Shown piece by piece: positions 1 through 5,936 of a DNA stretch of 9,389 nucleotides. This stretch comes from Candidatus Sulfotelmatobacter sp. GTDB taxonomy: Bacteria > Acidobacteriota > Terriglobia > Terriglobales > Acidobacteriaceae. A model generated the notes under the pieces. The model ran no database searches. It was not told the origin of the DNA and saw nothing but the letters and a program-made list of their open reading frames with translations. Numbering within the stretch: the first letter of the stretch is position 1; each line of letters starts with the position of its first letter. The DNA lies in NCBI GenBank assembly GCA_030045935.1, contig JASIEN010000587.1, forward strand, positions 1 to 9,389. The letters are read 5' to 3'. A program made the position numbers and the translations under genes.

Positions 1-2
1 TA

Positions 3-335
3 CGCGACACGAATGTCCGTCTCGGCGCGTGGCTCGAGGGCTTGGTTTTTCGCCCCGAGAATCCAGTCGTCGCCAAGCCTGAACAACTGACGGGAATTCT
101 CTCTGAATTGTTGAAGACGGGCGCCGCACTCCGGGCACAGCCAATGCCCCCGGCCGGGGCCGACCCCGAGCTCGATTTCGAGCTTGCCCGCTATCGCCGC
201 CATGTAGAAAGGTTGCGCGACCTTCTTCCATCCATTCATAGCCAACTCCTGCTCGAGAGGGCGTGCCTGGAAGCGCAACGCGCGCGCGTGAAAGCCGCTG
301 CCGAGTGGGCCCGCGCCTCGCGCCAAACCCTATAG
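3..335 (+). CDS. Hypothetical protein, 3' part only (starts before the window)
   Basis: The reading frame is open from the first complete codon at position 3 to a TAG at 333-335, so the gene almost certainly begins upstream; about 110 residues are visible. The TTG at 42 could in principle be a start, but the frame upstream of it (RDTNVRLGAWLEG) reads like normal protein. The visible part has a segment VFRPENPVVAKPEQLTG, a Pro/Gly-rich linker (about residues 48-57), and a long charged helical tail rich in Leu, Arg, Glu and Ala (RYRRHVERLRDLLPSIHSQL and on to ARASRQTL), probably a coiled coil. Codons are GC-rich at third positions, as in a genuine gene. It is the only plus-strand gene and converges on the aquaporin gene 59 bp away. 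I do not recognise a named family and assign no function. The coiled-coil tail could suit a scaffold or chaperone, but that is a guess. Confidence 0.7.
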   Translation, partial: RDTNVRLGAWLEGLVFRPENPVVAKPEQLTGILSELLKTGAALRAQPMPPAGADPELDFELARYRRHVERLRDLLPSIHSQLLLERACLEAQRARVKAAAEWARASRQTL

Positions 336-394
336 TCAGCCGAGCCGGGATACGTCACGACGAACTAAAACACGGCTTGGGAGATCGCGGGCCT

Positions 395-1105
395 TCATCC
401 TGACTCAACATCGCGTTGAACGAGAACATCACGGGCGGACTCGGGAATCGCAGGAACCAACCACTTGAACAGGGCCGTTGCACCCGCAGCCCCGAGCAAC
501 TGCGCCGCCACGAAGGCGGGCACATCCACAGGTCGAATTCCGCTGAACGTATTAGTGGCTGCCCTTGCCAGAGCAACTGCCGGGTTCGCGAAGGATGTCG
601 ATGCGGTAAACCAGTACGCCGCCGTGATGTAAGCCCCGACCGCAAATGCCACGGCAGTTGACCGCAACCTCGAGCATCCCCAAATCACGGACATCAGTCC
701 AAAGGTCGCGACGAATTCACTGAAGACCTGCGAGATTCCACTGCGGGCGTGCCTTGACGCGGAAAAGAGGCTTAGCCCAAACATCAGGTGAGCAAACGCA
801 ACACCCGTGAAGGCACCGGCTACCTGAGCGACTATGTATCCTGGGACTTCGTTCCACGGAAGCCCTCGTTGTGAAGCGTCCGCAATCGTAACCGCTGGAT
901 TGAAGTGCGCCCCCGATACGGGGCCAAATGTAAGAATGAGAGCAACCAAAGCCGCACCCGTGGCGATGGTATTGGCGAGCAGAGCGATTGCAACGTTCCC
1001 GCCCGAAAGTCGTTCACCCATGATTCCAGAGCCAACTACAGCGGCCAGTAGGAAAGCCGTGCCGATGAATTCACCGACCATGCGAGCGTAAAATCCGAAT
1101 CTCAT
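395..1105 (-). CDS. aqpS: AqpS-like aquaglyceroporin (MIP family), arsenic-associated
   Basis: A 236-residue inner-membrane channel of the major intrinsic protein family with the expected six hydrophobic helices and two NPA half-helix motifs: SGAHFNPAVT (NPA at 69-71) and SFANPAVALAR (NPA at 174-176). The residue after the second NPA, an arginine in the selectivity filter of ordinary aquaporins, is valine here (V177), and position 49 is threonine. From memory, Sinorhizobium meliloti AqpS has the same pair (T49/V177), which widens the pore and makes it less polar. That channel passes arsenite made by ArsC and methylated arsenicals. The ATG overlaps the arsC stop in an ATGA tetranucleotide, so translation is probably coupled to arsC. 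It is the last gene of the arsenic cassette. Without that context it might be called a generic glycerol facilitator; the cassette and the filter residues make an arsenic role the best reading. Confidence 0.88.
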   Translation of the reverse strand: MRFGFYARMVGEFIGTAFLLAAVVGSGIMGERLSGGNVAIALLANTIATGAALVALILTFGPVSGAHFNPAVTIADASQRGLPWNEVPGYIVAQVAGAFTGVAFAHLMFGLSLFSASRHARSGISQVFSEFVATFGLMSVIWGCSRLRSTAVAFAVGAYITAAYWFTASTSFANPAVALARAATNTFSGIRPVDVPAFVAAQLLGAAGATALFKWLVPAIPESARDVLVQRDVESG

Positions 1106-1593
1106 TGGCGGCCGATACTGTCCAGCTCTTTCTTCAAAGAAAGCTTGTCGAGTGAAGCGTGGGGCAACGAGAGGAAAAGACTGATGCGCCGATCCAGAAG
1201 GAAGAAGGCATCCCGGAAGGCTTTCCGGATTTCTTCCTCACTGCCTTTAACCGCGGCGGGGTCAGGAACGCTCCAGTGGGCGGTCAGCGGCTGGCCCGGC
1301 CAGACCGGGCAAACTTCGTTGGCAGCATGGTCGCAAACCGTGATAACAAAATCCATCTTCGGAGCATCTATTCGTGAGAATTCATCCCAGCTTTTGCTCC
1401 GCAAACCGCTCGCCGGGATGTGTGCTATTTCAAGCTGTCGCATGGCTTCCGGACGTACTTTTCCCGACGGCTGGCTCCCTGCACTGTAGGCGGTAAATTG
1501 GGGTCGTCCTTTGAAGTTCATAATCCCCTCGGCCATGATTGATCGAGCCGAGTTTCCGGTGCATAGAAACAGAACGTTGTAGTGCGTCTGCAT
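1102..1593 (-). CDS. arsC: Arsenate reductase, low-molecular-weight tyrosine phosphatase fold
   Basis: Cytoplasmic enzyme reducing arsenate to arsenite. The P-loop CTGNSARS lies close to the N terminus and holds the nucleophilic Cys (C11 from the ATG used here). The redox pair sits in CDHAANEVCP (C87 and C95), which relays the disulfide as in thioredoxin-coupled ArsC of the pI258 type. The VPDP segment supplies the general-acid Asp (D111). The extra cysteines separate it from true protein tyrosine phosphatases. Length is 163 aa, slightly longer than the roughly 130-140 aa typical of the family because of a helical C-terminal tail (LDKLSLKKELDSIGRQ). Start choice: the ATG at 1593 was preferred; a TTG at 1602 would add three residues and overlap the arsM TGA as TTGA. 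Neither has a well-spaced ribosome binding site, so coupling to arsM is likely. It overlaps aqpS by four bases. Confidence 0.92.
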   Translation of the reverse strand: MQTHYNVLFLCTGNSARSIMAEGIMNFKGRPQFTAYSAGSQPSGKVRPEAMRQLEIAHIPASGLRSKSWDEFSRIDAPKMDFVITVCDHAANEVCPVWPGQPLTAHWSVPDPAAVKGSEEEIRKAFRDAFFLLDRRISLFLSLPHASLDKLSLKKELDSIGRQ

Positions 1594-1598
1594 CGCCT

Positions 1599-2453
1599 TC
1601 AATCAGTTGCAGCCGTAGAAGCGCAACACGATTGTTTCGCGGCCGGCTTGATGGCCCGGATGAAGGCACTCATGAACTTGCCAGCCACTTGCGGTGCCAG
1701 CGCATCCACGTCGATGTTTTGTCCGGATAAGAACTCGCGGGCGTCCTCGACTTGATACACTCGCGTGGGTTCGATCTCGACTTGCTCGAATCCGGCATTC
1801 GCCAGCTTGCTCCGGTATTCATTCTCTTCGAGCGCGCCCGCTATGCAGCCGACCCACAGAAGCACGCTCTGCCTGATTTCCGGCACGATCTCGCCGCGAG
1901 TCACAACATCCGACACAGCAAGTCTTCCACCCGGCTTAAGAACCCTGCAAGCTTCGCGCAGAACCCGGTCTTTGTCAGCCGAAAGGTTGATAACGCAGTT
2001 GGAAATGATGACGTCGACCGAATTGTTGGGCAGCGGGATGTTCTCGATTTCACCCTTGAGAAATTCCACGTTCTCGGCCCCGGCTTTGCGTTTGTTCTCG
2101 TTCCCGAGTGCCAGCATCTCGTCAGTCATGTCCAGGCCAAACACCTTTCCGGCCGGGCCGACCCGCCTGGCAGACAGCAGTACATCAATGCCGCCGCCGG
2201 AGCCGAGGTCGAGGACAACTTCTCCCGCATTGAGTTTTGCCAGTGCTGTGGGATTTCCGCAGCCCAACGATGCCAGCATGGCTTCCTCAGGAATCTGTCC
2301 TGCCTGCGCGCTGTCGTAAAGGTTGGAAGTAATTGGGTCACAGCAAACAGTGCTCGGAGCCGCTCCGCAGCACGAACTCCCGCCAGTCTTCGCTCGTAAC
2401 GCGGCTTGCCCGTACTTTTGTCTGACCACGGTCTTAATATCTGAGCTGGCCAT
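1599..2453 (-). CDS. arsM: Arsenite S-adenosylmethionine methyltransferase ArsM
   Basis: A 284-aa cytoplasmic class I methyltransferase predicted to methylate As(III) to mono-, di- and possibly trimethylated species. The SAM-binding motif is VLDLGSGGGIDVL (80-92), followed by an acidic ribose-contact region (FGLDMTDEM) and motif post I VIISNCVINL. The three arsenic-liganding cysteines known from the family are recognisable: C65 in SLGCGNP, C153 in SNCVIN and C203 in VGCIAG. The 50-residue gap between the last two equals that in Cyanidioschyzon ArsM (C174/C224). Extra Cys pairs lie near the N terminus (C28-C29, C37-C38) and C terminus (C276-C277). The ATG at 2453 was chosen over an in-frame start at 2525 because AGGAG sits six bases upstream and the longer frame would overlap arsR; the arsR stop is 17 bp upstream. 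Ubiquinone-type C-methyltransferases share the fold, but the Cys set and arsenic neighbours argue against them. Confidence 0.95.
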   Translation of the reverse strand: MASSDIKTVVRQKYGQAALRAKTGGSSCCGAAPSTVCCDPITSNLYDSAQAGQIPEEAMLASLGCGNPTALAKLNAGEVVLDLGSGGGIDVLLSARRVGPAGKVFGLDMTDEMLALGNENKRKAGAENVEFLKGEIENIPLPNNSVDVIISNCVINLSADKDRVLREACRVLKPGGRLAVSDVVTRGEIVPEIRQSVLLWVGCIAGALEENEYRSKLANAGFEQVEIEPTRVYQVEDAREFLSGQNIDVDALAPQVAGKFMSAFIRAIKPAAKQSCCASTAATD

Positions 2454-2459
2454 CGGAAA

Positions 2460-2465
2460 CTCCTC
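2460..2465 (-). promoter_or_regulatory. Ribosome binding site of arsM
   Basis: On the minus strand GAGGAG lies six bases upstream of the ATG at 2453. It decides the arsM start: the alternative upstream starts in this frame have no such site and lie inside arsR. Confidence 0.75.
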
Positions 2466-2470
2466 GTCTG

Positions 2471-2812
2471 TTATCGACAACATGTGACCTGTTCCGGTTT
2501 TAGTGCCTTGTTGCGAGTGCAGCATTCTGCATAAAGGAATTGAAGCAACTGCTGAAGCGCATCTGTATCCGCGGTGCAGCGTAGGAAAGTGCTCTCTCGG
2601 CGTACCTGAACCAGACCTTCATTCTTCAGCTTGTCGAGATGATGGGACAGAGTAGAATTCGGAATTTCTAGCTCCTGTTGAATTTCTGAAACGACCATTC
2701 CGTCCGGGTGTGCTGAGAGCAACAACTGCATAATGCGCAGTCGTGGTTCGGTTCCCATCGCCGAAAACATGTCAGCGAATTTAGCAACCTGCTCAGATTC
2801 CTGCCTTCTCAT
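2471..2812 (-). CDS. arsR: ArsR-family metalloregulatory repressor
   Basis: A 113-aa winged helix-turn-helix repressor of the ArsR/SmtB family, predicted to bind the cassette promoter and release it on As(III) binding. Dimerisation helix: VAKFADMFSAMGTEPRLRIM. Recognition segment: VSEIQQELEIPNSTLSHHLDKLKNEGLV (42-68). Wing: VQVRRESTFLRCTA. The classical ELCVCDL metal site in the recognition helix is absent; the matching stretch is EIPNSTLSH. Instead two Cys pairs sit in the C-terminal region (C97-C98 and C111-C112). This resembles Acidithiobacillus ferrooxidans ArsR, where Cys95, Cys96 and Cys102 bind As(III), so the inducer site is probably C-terminal. The ATG at 2812 was chosen; a TTG at 2848 in the same frame coincides with a TTGACA box and would give an unusual N-terminal extension. 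No Shine-Dalgarno sequence precedes the ATG. It heads arsR-arsM-arsC-aqpS. Confidence 0.92.
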   Translation of the reverse strand: MRRQESEQVAKFADMFSAMGTEPRLRIMQLLLSAHPDGMVVSEIQQELEIPNSTLSHHLDKLKNEGLVQVRRESTFLRCTADTDALQQLLQFLYAECCTRNKALKPEQVTCCR

Positions 2813-2834
2813 ATTTCGATGATTGCAGAAATAT
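2811..2834. promoter_or_regulatory. Candidate ArsR operator (24-bp inverted repeat)
   Basis: Perfect 7-bp inverted repeat ATATTTC (2811-2817) and GAAATAT (2828-2834) with a 10-bp spacer. One arm overlaps the arsR start codon and the other overlaps a possible -10 box (2830-2835), where a dimeric repressor would block transcription. Position and symmetry fit autoregulation by ArsR. Binding itself is inference. Confidence 0.5.
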
Positions 2835-2857
2835 AGTATCAATGTCAAGAATGTCTG
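2822..2857 (-). promoter_or_regulatory. Candidate arsR-arsM-arsC-aqpS promoter
   Basis: Two vegetative-type readings overlap on the minus strand. One is CAGACA (2852-2857), 16-bp spacer, TATATT (2830-2835). The other is TTGACA (2843-2848), 15-bp spacer, TGCAAT (2822-2827). The first has the better -10, the second the perfect -35. Transcription would start roughly 3-12 bases before the arsR ATG, giving a very short leader and agreeing with the missing ribosome binding site. The exact promoter is not resolved by eye. Confidence 0.5.
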
Positions 2858-2867
2858 GTTTCATGCG

Positions 2868-2895
2868 CCCCACAAGGGGGTGGGCTGGTAAGCCC
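2868..2895 (-). terminator. Two small tandem stem-loops after flgL (weak terminator candidate)
   Basis: Immediately at the flgL stop the minus strand can form GGGCT-TACC-AGCCC, followed by CCCC-TTGT-GGGG. Both stems are short (5 and 4 bp) but all or mostly GC. No T-run follows, so this is not a standard intrinsic terminator. It may slow or partly stop flagellar transcription before the ars promoter, or act as a 3'-end stabiliser. Confidence 0.3.
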
Positions 2896-3785
2896 TACTG
2901 CCGGAGGTAGTCAAAAAGATTAATCTGCGACGTCTGCCCGATCGTCTCCAGCGTCGCCTGCAATCCTACCTCGGAGGTGGTGAGATTGGTGATGACAGTG
3001 GGTAGATCGGCGGCGCCGATGGTGTTCGCCTGCTGCGCCAGATTCGTGCTCTCGCTGCTGAGATAAGTAGACTGCGAGCTGAGTTGGTTCAGGCCGTTGC
3101 CATAGAAAACCCGTTGCTGATCGATGAAGTTCAGGGCGCTGCTGACTTCGTTGACCGCGGTCCCGATTCCCTGGCCGCTGTAAAGTCCATTGATGAGGTC
3201 CTGAATGCTCTGAAACATGTTATTGCTGGCGGCAGAGAACAATTCCGAACCGGGAAGATTGGTCTGCAAGCTGAAGTCATTGCCCAGGGTCACGGTGTTT
3301 GTGTCATCGTTGCCCTGATAAGTCACTCCTGAGGTCGCGCTGGCATCCAGAACATAGGGTGCGGTCTGAGTTGCGGTCCCCCCGAAAACATAATTGCCCT
3401 GATAGGTAAGGTTGGCGAGGCTCAGCAACTGGCTCTGAATCCCCTGCACCTGCGCCGCAATGGCGTCGCGATCCGCGCTATTGACGGTACCGTTGGCGCC
3501 CTCGGTCCCGAGTGTGATCGCCTGCTGGAGGGCCGAAGTGACCGAACTCAGCGCCGAATCGGCATTTTGCATTTCTCCCTGAATGCTGCCCACGCTCCGC
3601 TGGAACTGATCGACCTGGGATGTCTGGTCCGCATTCTGAATCAGTTCGGCGGCGGCCGCAGGGTCGTCGGAAGGCTGGTTCACGCTGAGCCCGGAGGAAA
3701 TTTCCGCCTCATCGGTGGCGATCTCCTGCTGAGCCTGCGAAATTGCCGCCAGCAAATCGGGATAGGGATTGGGATTGACGCGCAT
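2895..3785 (-). CDS. flgL: Flagellar hook-associated protein 3 (hook-filament junction)
   Basis: A 296-aa secreted structural protein that joins FlgK to the filament at the hook tip. It is related to flagellin: the N-terminal helical region (MRVNPNPYPDLLAAISQAQQ ... EISSGLSVNQPSDDPAAAAELIQ) carries the flagellin-like ISSGLxVNxPSDDP signature near residues 29-43. The C-terminal helix ends NLTTSEVGLQATLETIGQ ... NLFDYLRQ, matching the usual TxxxLQA ... SLLDYL ending. The middle (about 130-200) is a beta-rich exposed domain (YQGNYVFGGT, VTYQGND). There are no cysteines, as is normal for axial proteins exported by the flagellar type III system. Length is a little under the 317 aa of enteric FlgL. 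The ATG lies three bases after the flgK TAA, so it is cotranscribed with flgK under the sigma-28 promoters upstream of flgM. It is the last flagellar gene before the ars cassette. Confidence 0.93.
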   Translation of the reverse strand: MRVNPNPYPDLLAAISQAQQEIATDEAEISSGLSVNQPSDDPAAAAELIQNADQTSQVDQFQRSVGSIQGEMQNADSALSSVTSALQQAITLGTEGANGTVNSADRDAIAAQVQGIQSQLLSLANLTYQGNYVFGGTATQTAPYVLDASATSGVTYQGNDDTNTVTLGNDFSLQTNLPGSELFSAASNNMFQSIQDLINGLYSGQGIGTAVNEVSSALNFIDQQRVFYGNGLNQLSSQSTYLSSESTNLAQQANTIGAADLPTVITNLTTSEVGLQATLETIGQTSQINLFDYLRQ

Positions 3786-3788
3786 AGC

Positions 3789-5177
3789 TTATCCGGTAAG
3801 CGTAGTCATGTTAATGACGGCATACATCATGTCGTTGACCGTGGTGATGACCTGTGCCGAAGCTTGATAGGCATTCTGGTATTGCACCATGTTGGCGGCC
3901 TCTTCATCGAGCGAAACTCCTGATACCGCCGAGTTCTGATCATTGAGCTGCTGCAGAATTCCGCTGGAGGCAGTCTGCTCGGCCGAAGCATTGGAGACGG
4001 CATTGCCGACATTGAAGACGATGTTCGAATAGTAGTCGTTTGGGTCCTGCCCGTTGATGATCCCCTGGCTGCTGAGAGCGTACATGGCTTCCGCATTGCC
4101 ATTGCTGCCGGGCTCGCCATCGGAGCTGGCGGCGATCTCGGAAGGATCGGTCATGGCGACAGAAAGGCTGGCCGCTGCCCCCACATTATTCGCCGCTGGA
4201 GCGTTGAATATAGGTTCATTGGTGGCCAGATTGCCGTTCAGATCGTAACCCTGCTCTTGAACCCCGTTGACTGCAGTGGCCAGATCACCGGCGAGGGTGT
4301 CAAGCTGACTCTGGATCGCCGGAATCTCCTGGTCACGAGCTTGCAGCGTTCCGCCCAGTTGTCCGGAGGTGATCTGGCTGGTGATGTTATTGCCCTCTGA
4401 ATAGATTTCGTGCAGTCCGGCAGAGTTCTCTTGGGTGGTAAGTTGAAAACTCTGGTTGCCCGTCACCAACGGCGCGCCGTTGGCGGTGGTGAGTGTGAGA
4501 GTGTTGTTGGCCTGGATGACGGAGACATCGACCAACGCTGAGAGCTGGTCGATCGCCTGCTGCCGCTGATCGACGAATGTCCCGGCGTTTTGGCCGACAT
4601 TTTGAAGATTGCTGACCTGCTGGTTGAGCTGCGCAATCTGCTGGGTGAGCTGATTGATCTGCCCCACGGTCTGGACAACGCTCAAGTCGAGACTTTGCTG
4701 CTGCTGGGTAAGATTGTTCGCGGTGCTGTTGAAGCTGCTGGCCAAATTATTAGCCGCAGTCAGCACCTCCTGCCGCACCGACAAATCACTGGGGTTGGTG
4801 GAGAGATCATTAATGCTGTTGAAAAAGTTCGTGATCGCACTTCCAATGTCGCTCCCGGTCGACTGCGTGGGAAAATTCACCTGCGTTTGTTGCAGCGCCG
4901 AAGCGAGAGTGCTGTATTGATTCTCTACCTGGGTCTCTTGCTGGATTTGCGATTCGAGAATGGGATCGCGAATGCTCTCGATGTCCTGAAGAGTTACGCC
5001 CGTCCCGAAAGTAAGAGAATCGTCAACCACAGGATCGCTCGAGACCAGAACCGGCACTTCGCGGGAGTAGCCGGGGGTATTTACGTTGGCAACGTTGTTG
5101 GTGCTGGTTTGAAGCGCGCCCTGTTCAGCGAACAACCCGCTGAGCGCGGTGTAGAGGCTGGCCTGCAGGCTGGACAT
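3789..5177 (-). CDS. flgK: Flagellar hook-associated protein 1 (hook-filament junction)
   Basis: A 462-aa axial protein that caps the hook and joins it to FlgL. The N-terminal rod/hook-family motif is clear: LYTALSGLFAEQGALQTSTNNVANVNTPGYSREV (residues 8-41, with the ANVNTPGYSR core). The C-terminal partner helix is GVSLDEEAANMVQYQNAYQASAQVI ... MYAVINM in the last 45 residues. Between them are long Gln/Asn-rich heptad-like helices (about 85-215, e.g. QINQLTQQIAQLNQQVSNLQ), then a beta-rich variable domain. It is shorter than enteric FlgK (about 547 aa), with a reduced middle domain. No cysteines. A good ribosome binding site (GAGG, about eight bases from the ATG) lies at the end of the FlgN-like gene, whose stop is three bases upstream. 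It is presumably a client of that chaperone. FlgE and FlgG share the N-terminal motif, but the length and FlgL neighbour identify FlgK. Confidence 0.95.
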   Translation of the reverse strand: MSSLQASLYTALSGLFAEQGALQTSTNNVANVNTPGYSREVPVLVSSDPVVDDSLTFGTGVTLQDIESIRDPILESQIQQETQVENQYSTLASALQQTQVNFPTQSTGSDIGSAITNFFNSINDLSTNPSDLSVRQEVLTAANNLASSFNSTANNLTQQQQSLDLSVVQTVGQINQLTQQIAQLNQQVSNLQNVGQNAGTFVDQRQQAIDQLSALVDVSVIQANNTLTLTTANGAPLVTGNQSFQLTTQENSAGLHEIYSEGNNITSQITSGQLGGTLQARDQEIPAIQSQLDTLAGDLATAVNGVQEQGYDLNGNLATNEPIFNAPAANNVGAAASLSVAMTDPSEIAASSDGEPGSNGNAEAMYALSSQGIINGQDPNDYYSNIVFNVGNAVSNASAEQTASSGILQQLNDQNSAVSGVSLDEEAANMVQYQNAYQASAQVITTVNDMMYAVINMTTLTG

Positions 5178-5180
5178 GAA

Positions 5181-5678
5181 TTAACCCTCTCCCTGCGCAT
5201 TCGCGGTGGAAAGTTCGATCGCTCTGCCAAGCACATTGCATTCCATCCGCAGAAAATTCCCATAGCTGTTCTTGGGCCCGGCCAGAACGTTGGCCAGCAT
5301 CCGCAGCTTGCGGTGCGCCCGTGCCAGCAGGGCCAACTGCAAACGGGCCGCGTGGCGAACACGTATGGCTTTGTCACGCAGTTCTTCCCGTATTCCGCGG
5401 GCCAGGCAGCGAAACGACTGAGTTAAGCGGCCGGCCGGAGCTTCAGCATCCGCAATCGACTTCGCGGCTTCGAGCGATACTGCCAAATCCTTGACCAGCG
5501 CGATCTGCTGGCAGGTGCGATGCTCGATCGCGTCCAAGTCAAGGGCCAGCAGGGCCTTGTGACTGGCGGCAAGGCTCTCATCCAGCTTCACCAAAATCGC
5601 CAAAATGGTGCCTGGAACATCAGGTGAAATTGGTTGACCCAAAGAGTCAGCGAGCTCAGAATCAATTGCATTGCGCAT
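5181..5678 (-). CDS. flgN: FlgN-like flagellar export chaperone
   Basis: A 165-aa all-helical cytoplasmic protein. FlgN chaperones bind the C termini of FlgK and FlgL and pilot them to the type III export gate. Evidence is mostly pattern and position: residues 25-75 show the family rhythm LxxLdeSLaasHkALLaLDLdAIEhrTxxQiaLvkdLA, a helical hairpin with regularly spaced Leu. A second long basic helix follows at 96-133 (RGIREELRDKAIRVRHAARL, LALLARAHRKLRMLANVL). The last 25 residues, including KNSYGNFLRME, are reminiscent of the FlgN C terminus. It lies directly before flgK (3-bp gap) and after flgM-orfX, where FlgN is usually encoded. AGGAA seven bases before the ATG supports the start. It contains three cysteines (C56, C91, C147), not expected to matter in the cytoplasm. 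FlgN sequences are weakly conserved, so the call rests partly on synteny. Confidence 0.78.
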   Translation of the reverse strand: MRNAIDSELADSLGQPISPDVPGTILAILVKLDESLAASHKALLALDLDAIEHRTCQQIALVKDLAVSLEAAKSIADAEAPAGRLTQSFRCLARGIREELRDKAIRVRHAARLQLALLARAHRKLRMLANVLAGPKNSYGNFLRMECNVLGRAIELSTANAQGEG

Positions 5679-5687
5679 GCGATTTCC

Positions 5688-5912
5688 TCAGGCGAGGTTG
5701 TCGATACGGTGCGGCGGTTTATCTTCCTCCGCTCGCTCTGCCTCGAGTGGTTCAGGCTCGGCCGGCGGTTCATCTTTTTGCTGGGGCCGGCGTCGCGCCC
5801 TTTGTTCGCGCTCAGCCGCCCCGGTTTGTCCCTGAACGCTGCCCATCGACGAGACCGGCGCGGTGCTCTCAACCTTAAGGCGGATCGACAGATCCAAGCG
5901 ATCGACGGTCAT
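5688..5912 (-). CDS. Small unrecognised protein between flgM and flgN (orfX)
   Basis: A 74-aa ORF that looks translated: AAGG lies about seven bases before the ATG, it fills the space between flgM (24-bp gap) and flgN (9-bp gap), and without it the operon would have a 258-bp hole. The N terminus (MTVDRLDLSIRLKVEST) can form an amphipathic segment. Residues 30-66 are highly charged, Arg/Glu/Pro-rich and probably disordered (EREQRARRRPQQKDEPPAEP). The end is PPHRIDNLA. There are no cysteines, membrane segments or signal peptide. I do not recognise a family. Its place in a sigma-28 operon with an anti-sigma factor, a chaperone and export substrates suggests a late flagellar role, such as an export accessory or regulator. 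That is inference only. Overlapping frames on the other strand look like shadows. Confidence 0.68.
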   Translation of the reverse strand: MTVDRLDLSIRLKVESTAPVSSMGSVQGQTGAAEREQRARRRPQQKDEPPAEPEPLEAERAEEDKPPHRIDNLA

Positions 5913-5936
5913 CGAACCGCCTTCTTGTTACGCGGA

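Noticed and set aside
42..335. TTG at 42 as the true start of the left-edge gene
   Set aside because: The frame stays open and protein-like to the window edge, so truncation by the window is the simpler explanation.
338..377. AGCCG ... CGGCT inverted repeat between the left-edge gene and aqpS as a bidirectional terminator
   Set aside because: The arms are only 5 bp with a loop of about 30 bases and no T-run; probably chance.
1102..1593. arsC product as a protein tyrosine phosphatase
   Set aside because: The CTGNSARS loop is shared, but the CDHAANEVCP redox pair and arsenic neighbours identify arsenate reductase.
1752..2399. Plus-strand open frames of 215 and 184 codons opposite arsM
   Set aside because: They are antisense to arsM, whose motifs are clear; no ribosome binding site or family pattern supports them.
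2813..2848. TTG at 2848 as the start of arsR
   Set aside because: It coincides with a TTGACA promoter box and would add an N-terminal extension not seen in the family.
4590..5426. Plus-strand open frame of 278 codons opposite flgK and flgN
   Set aside because: It lies antisense to two well-supported flagellar genes, has no recognisable domain, and its length is explained by the codon bias of the opposite strand.
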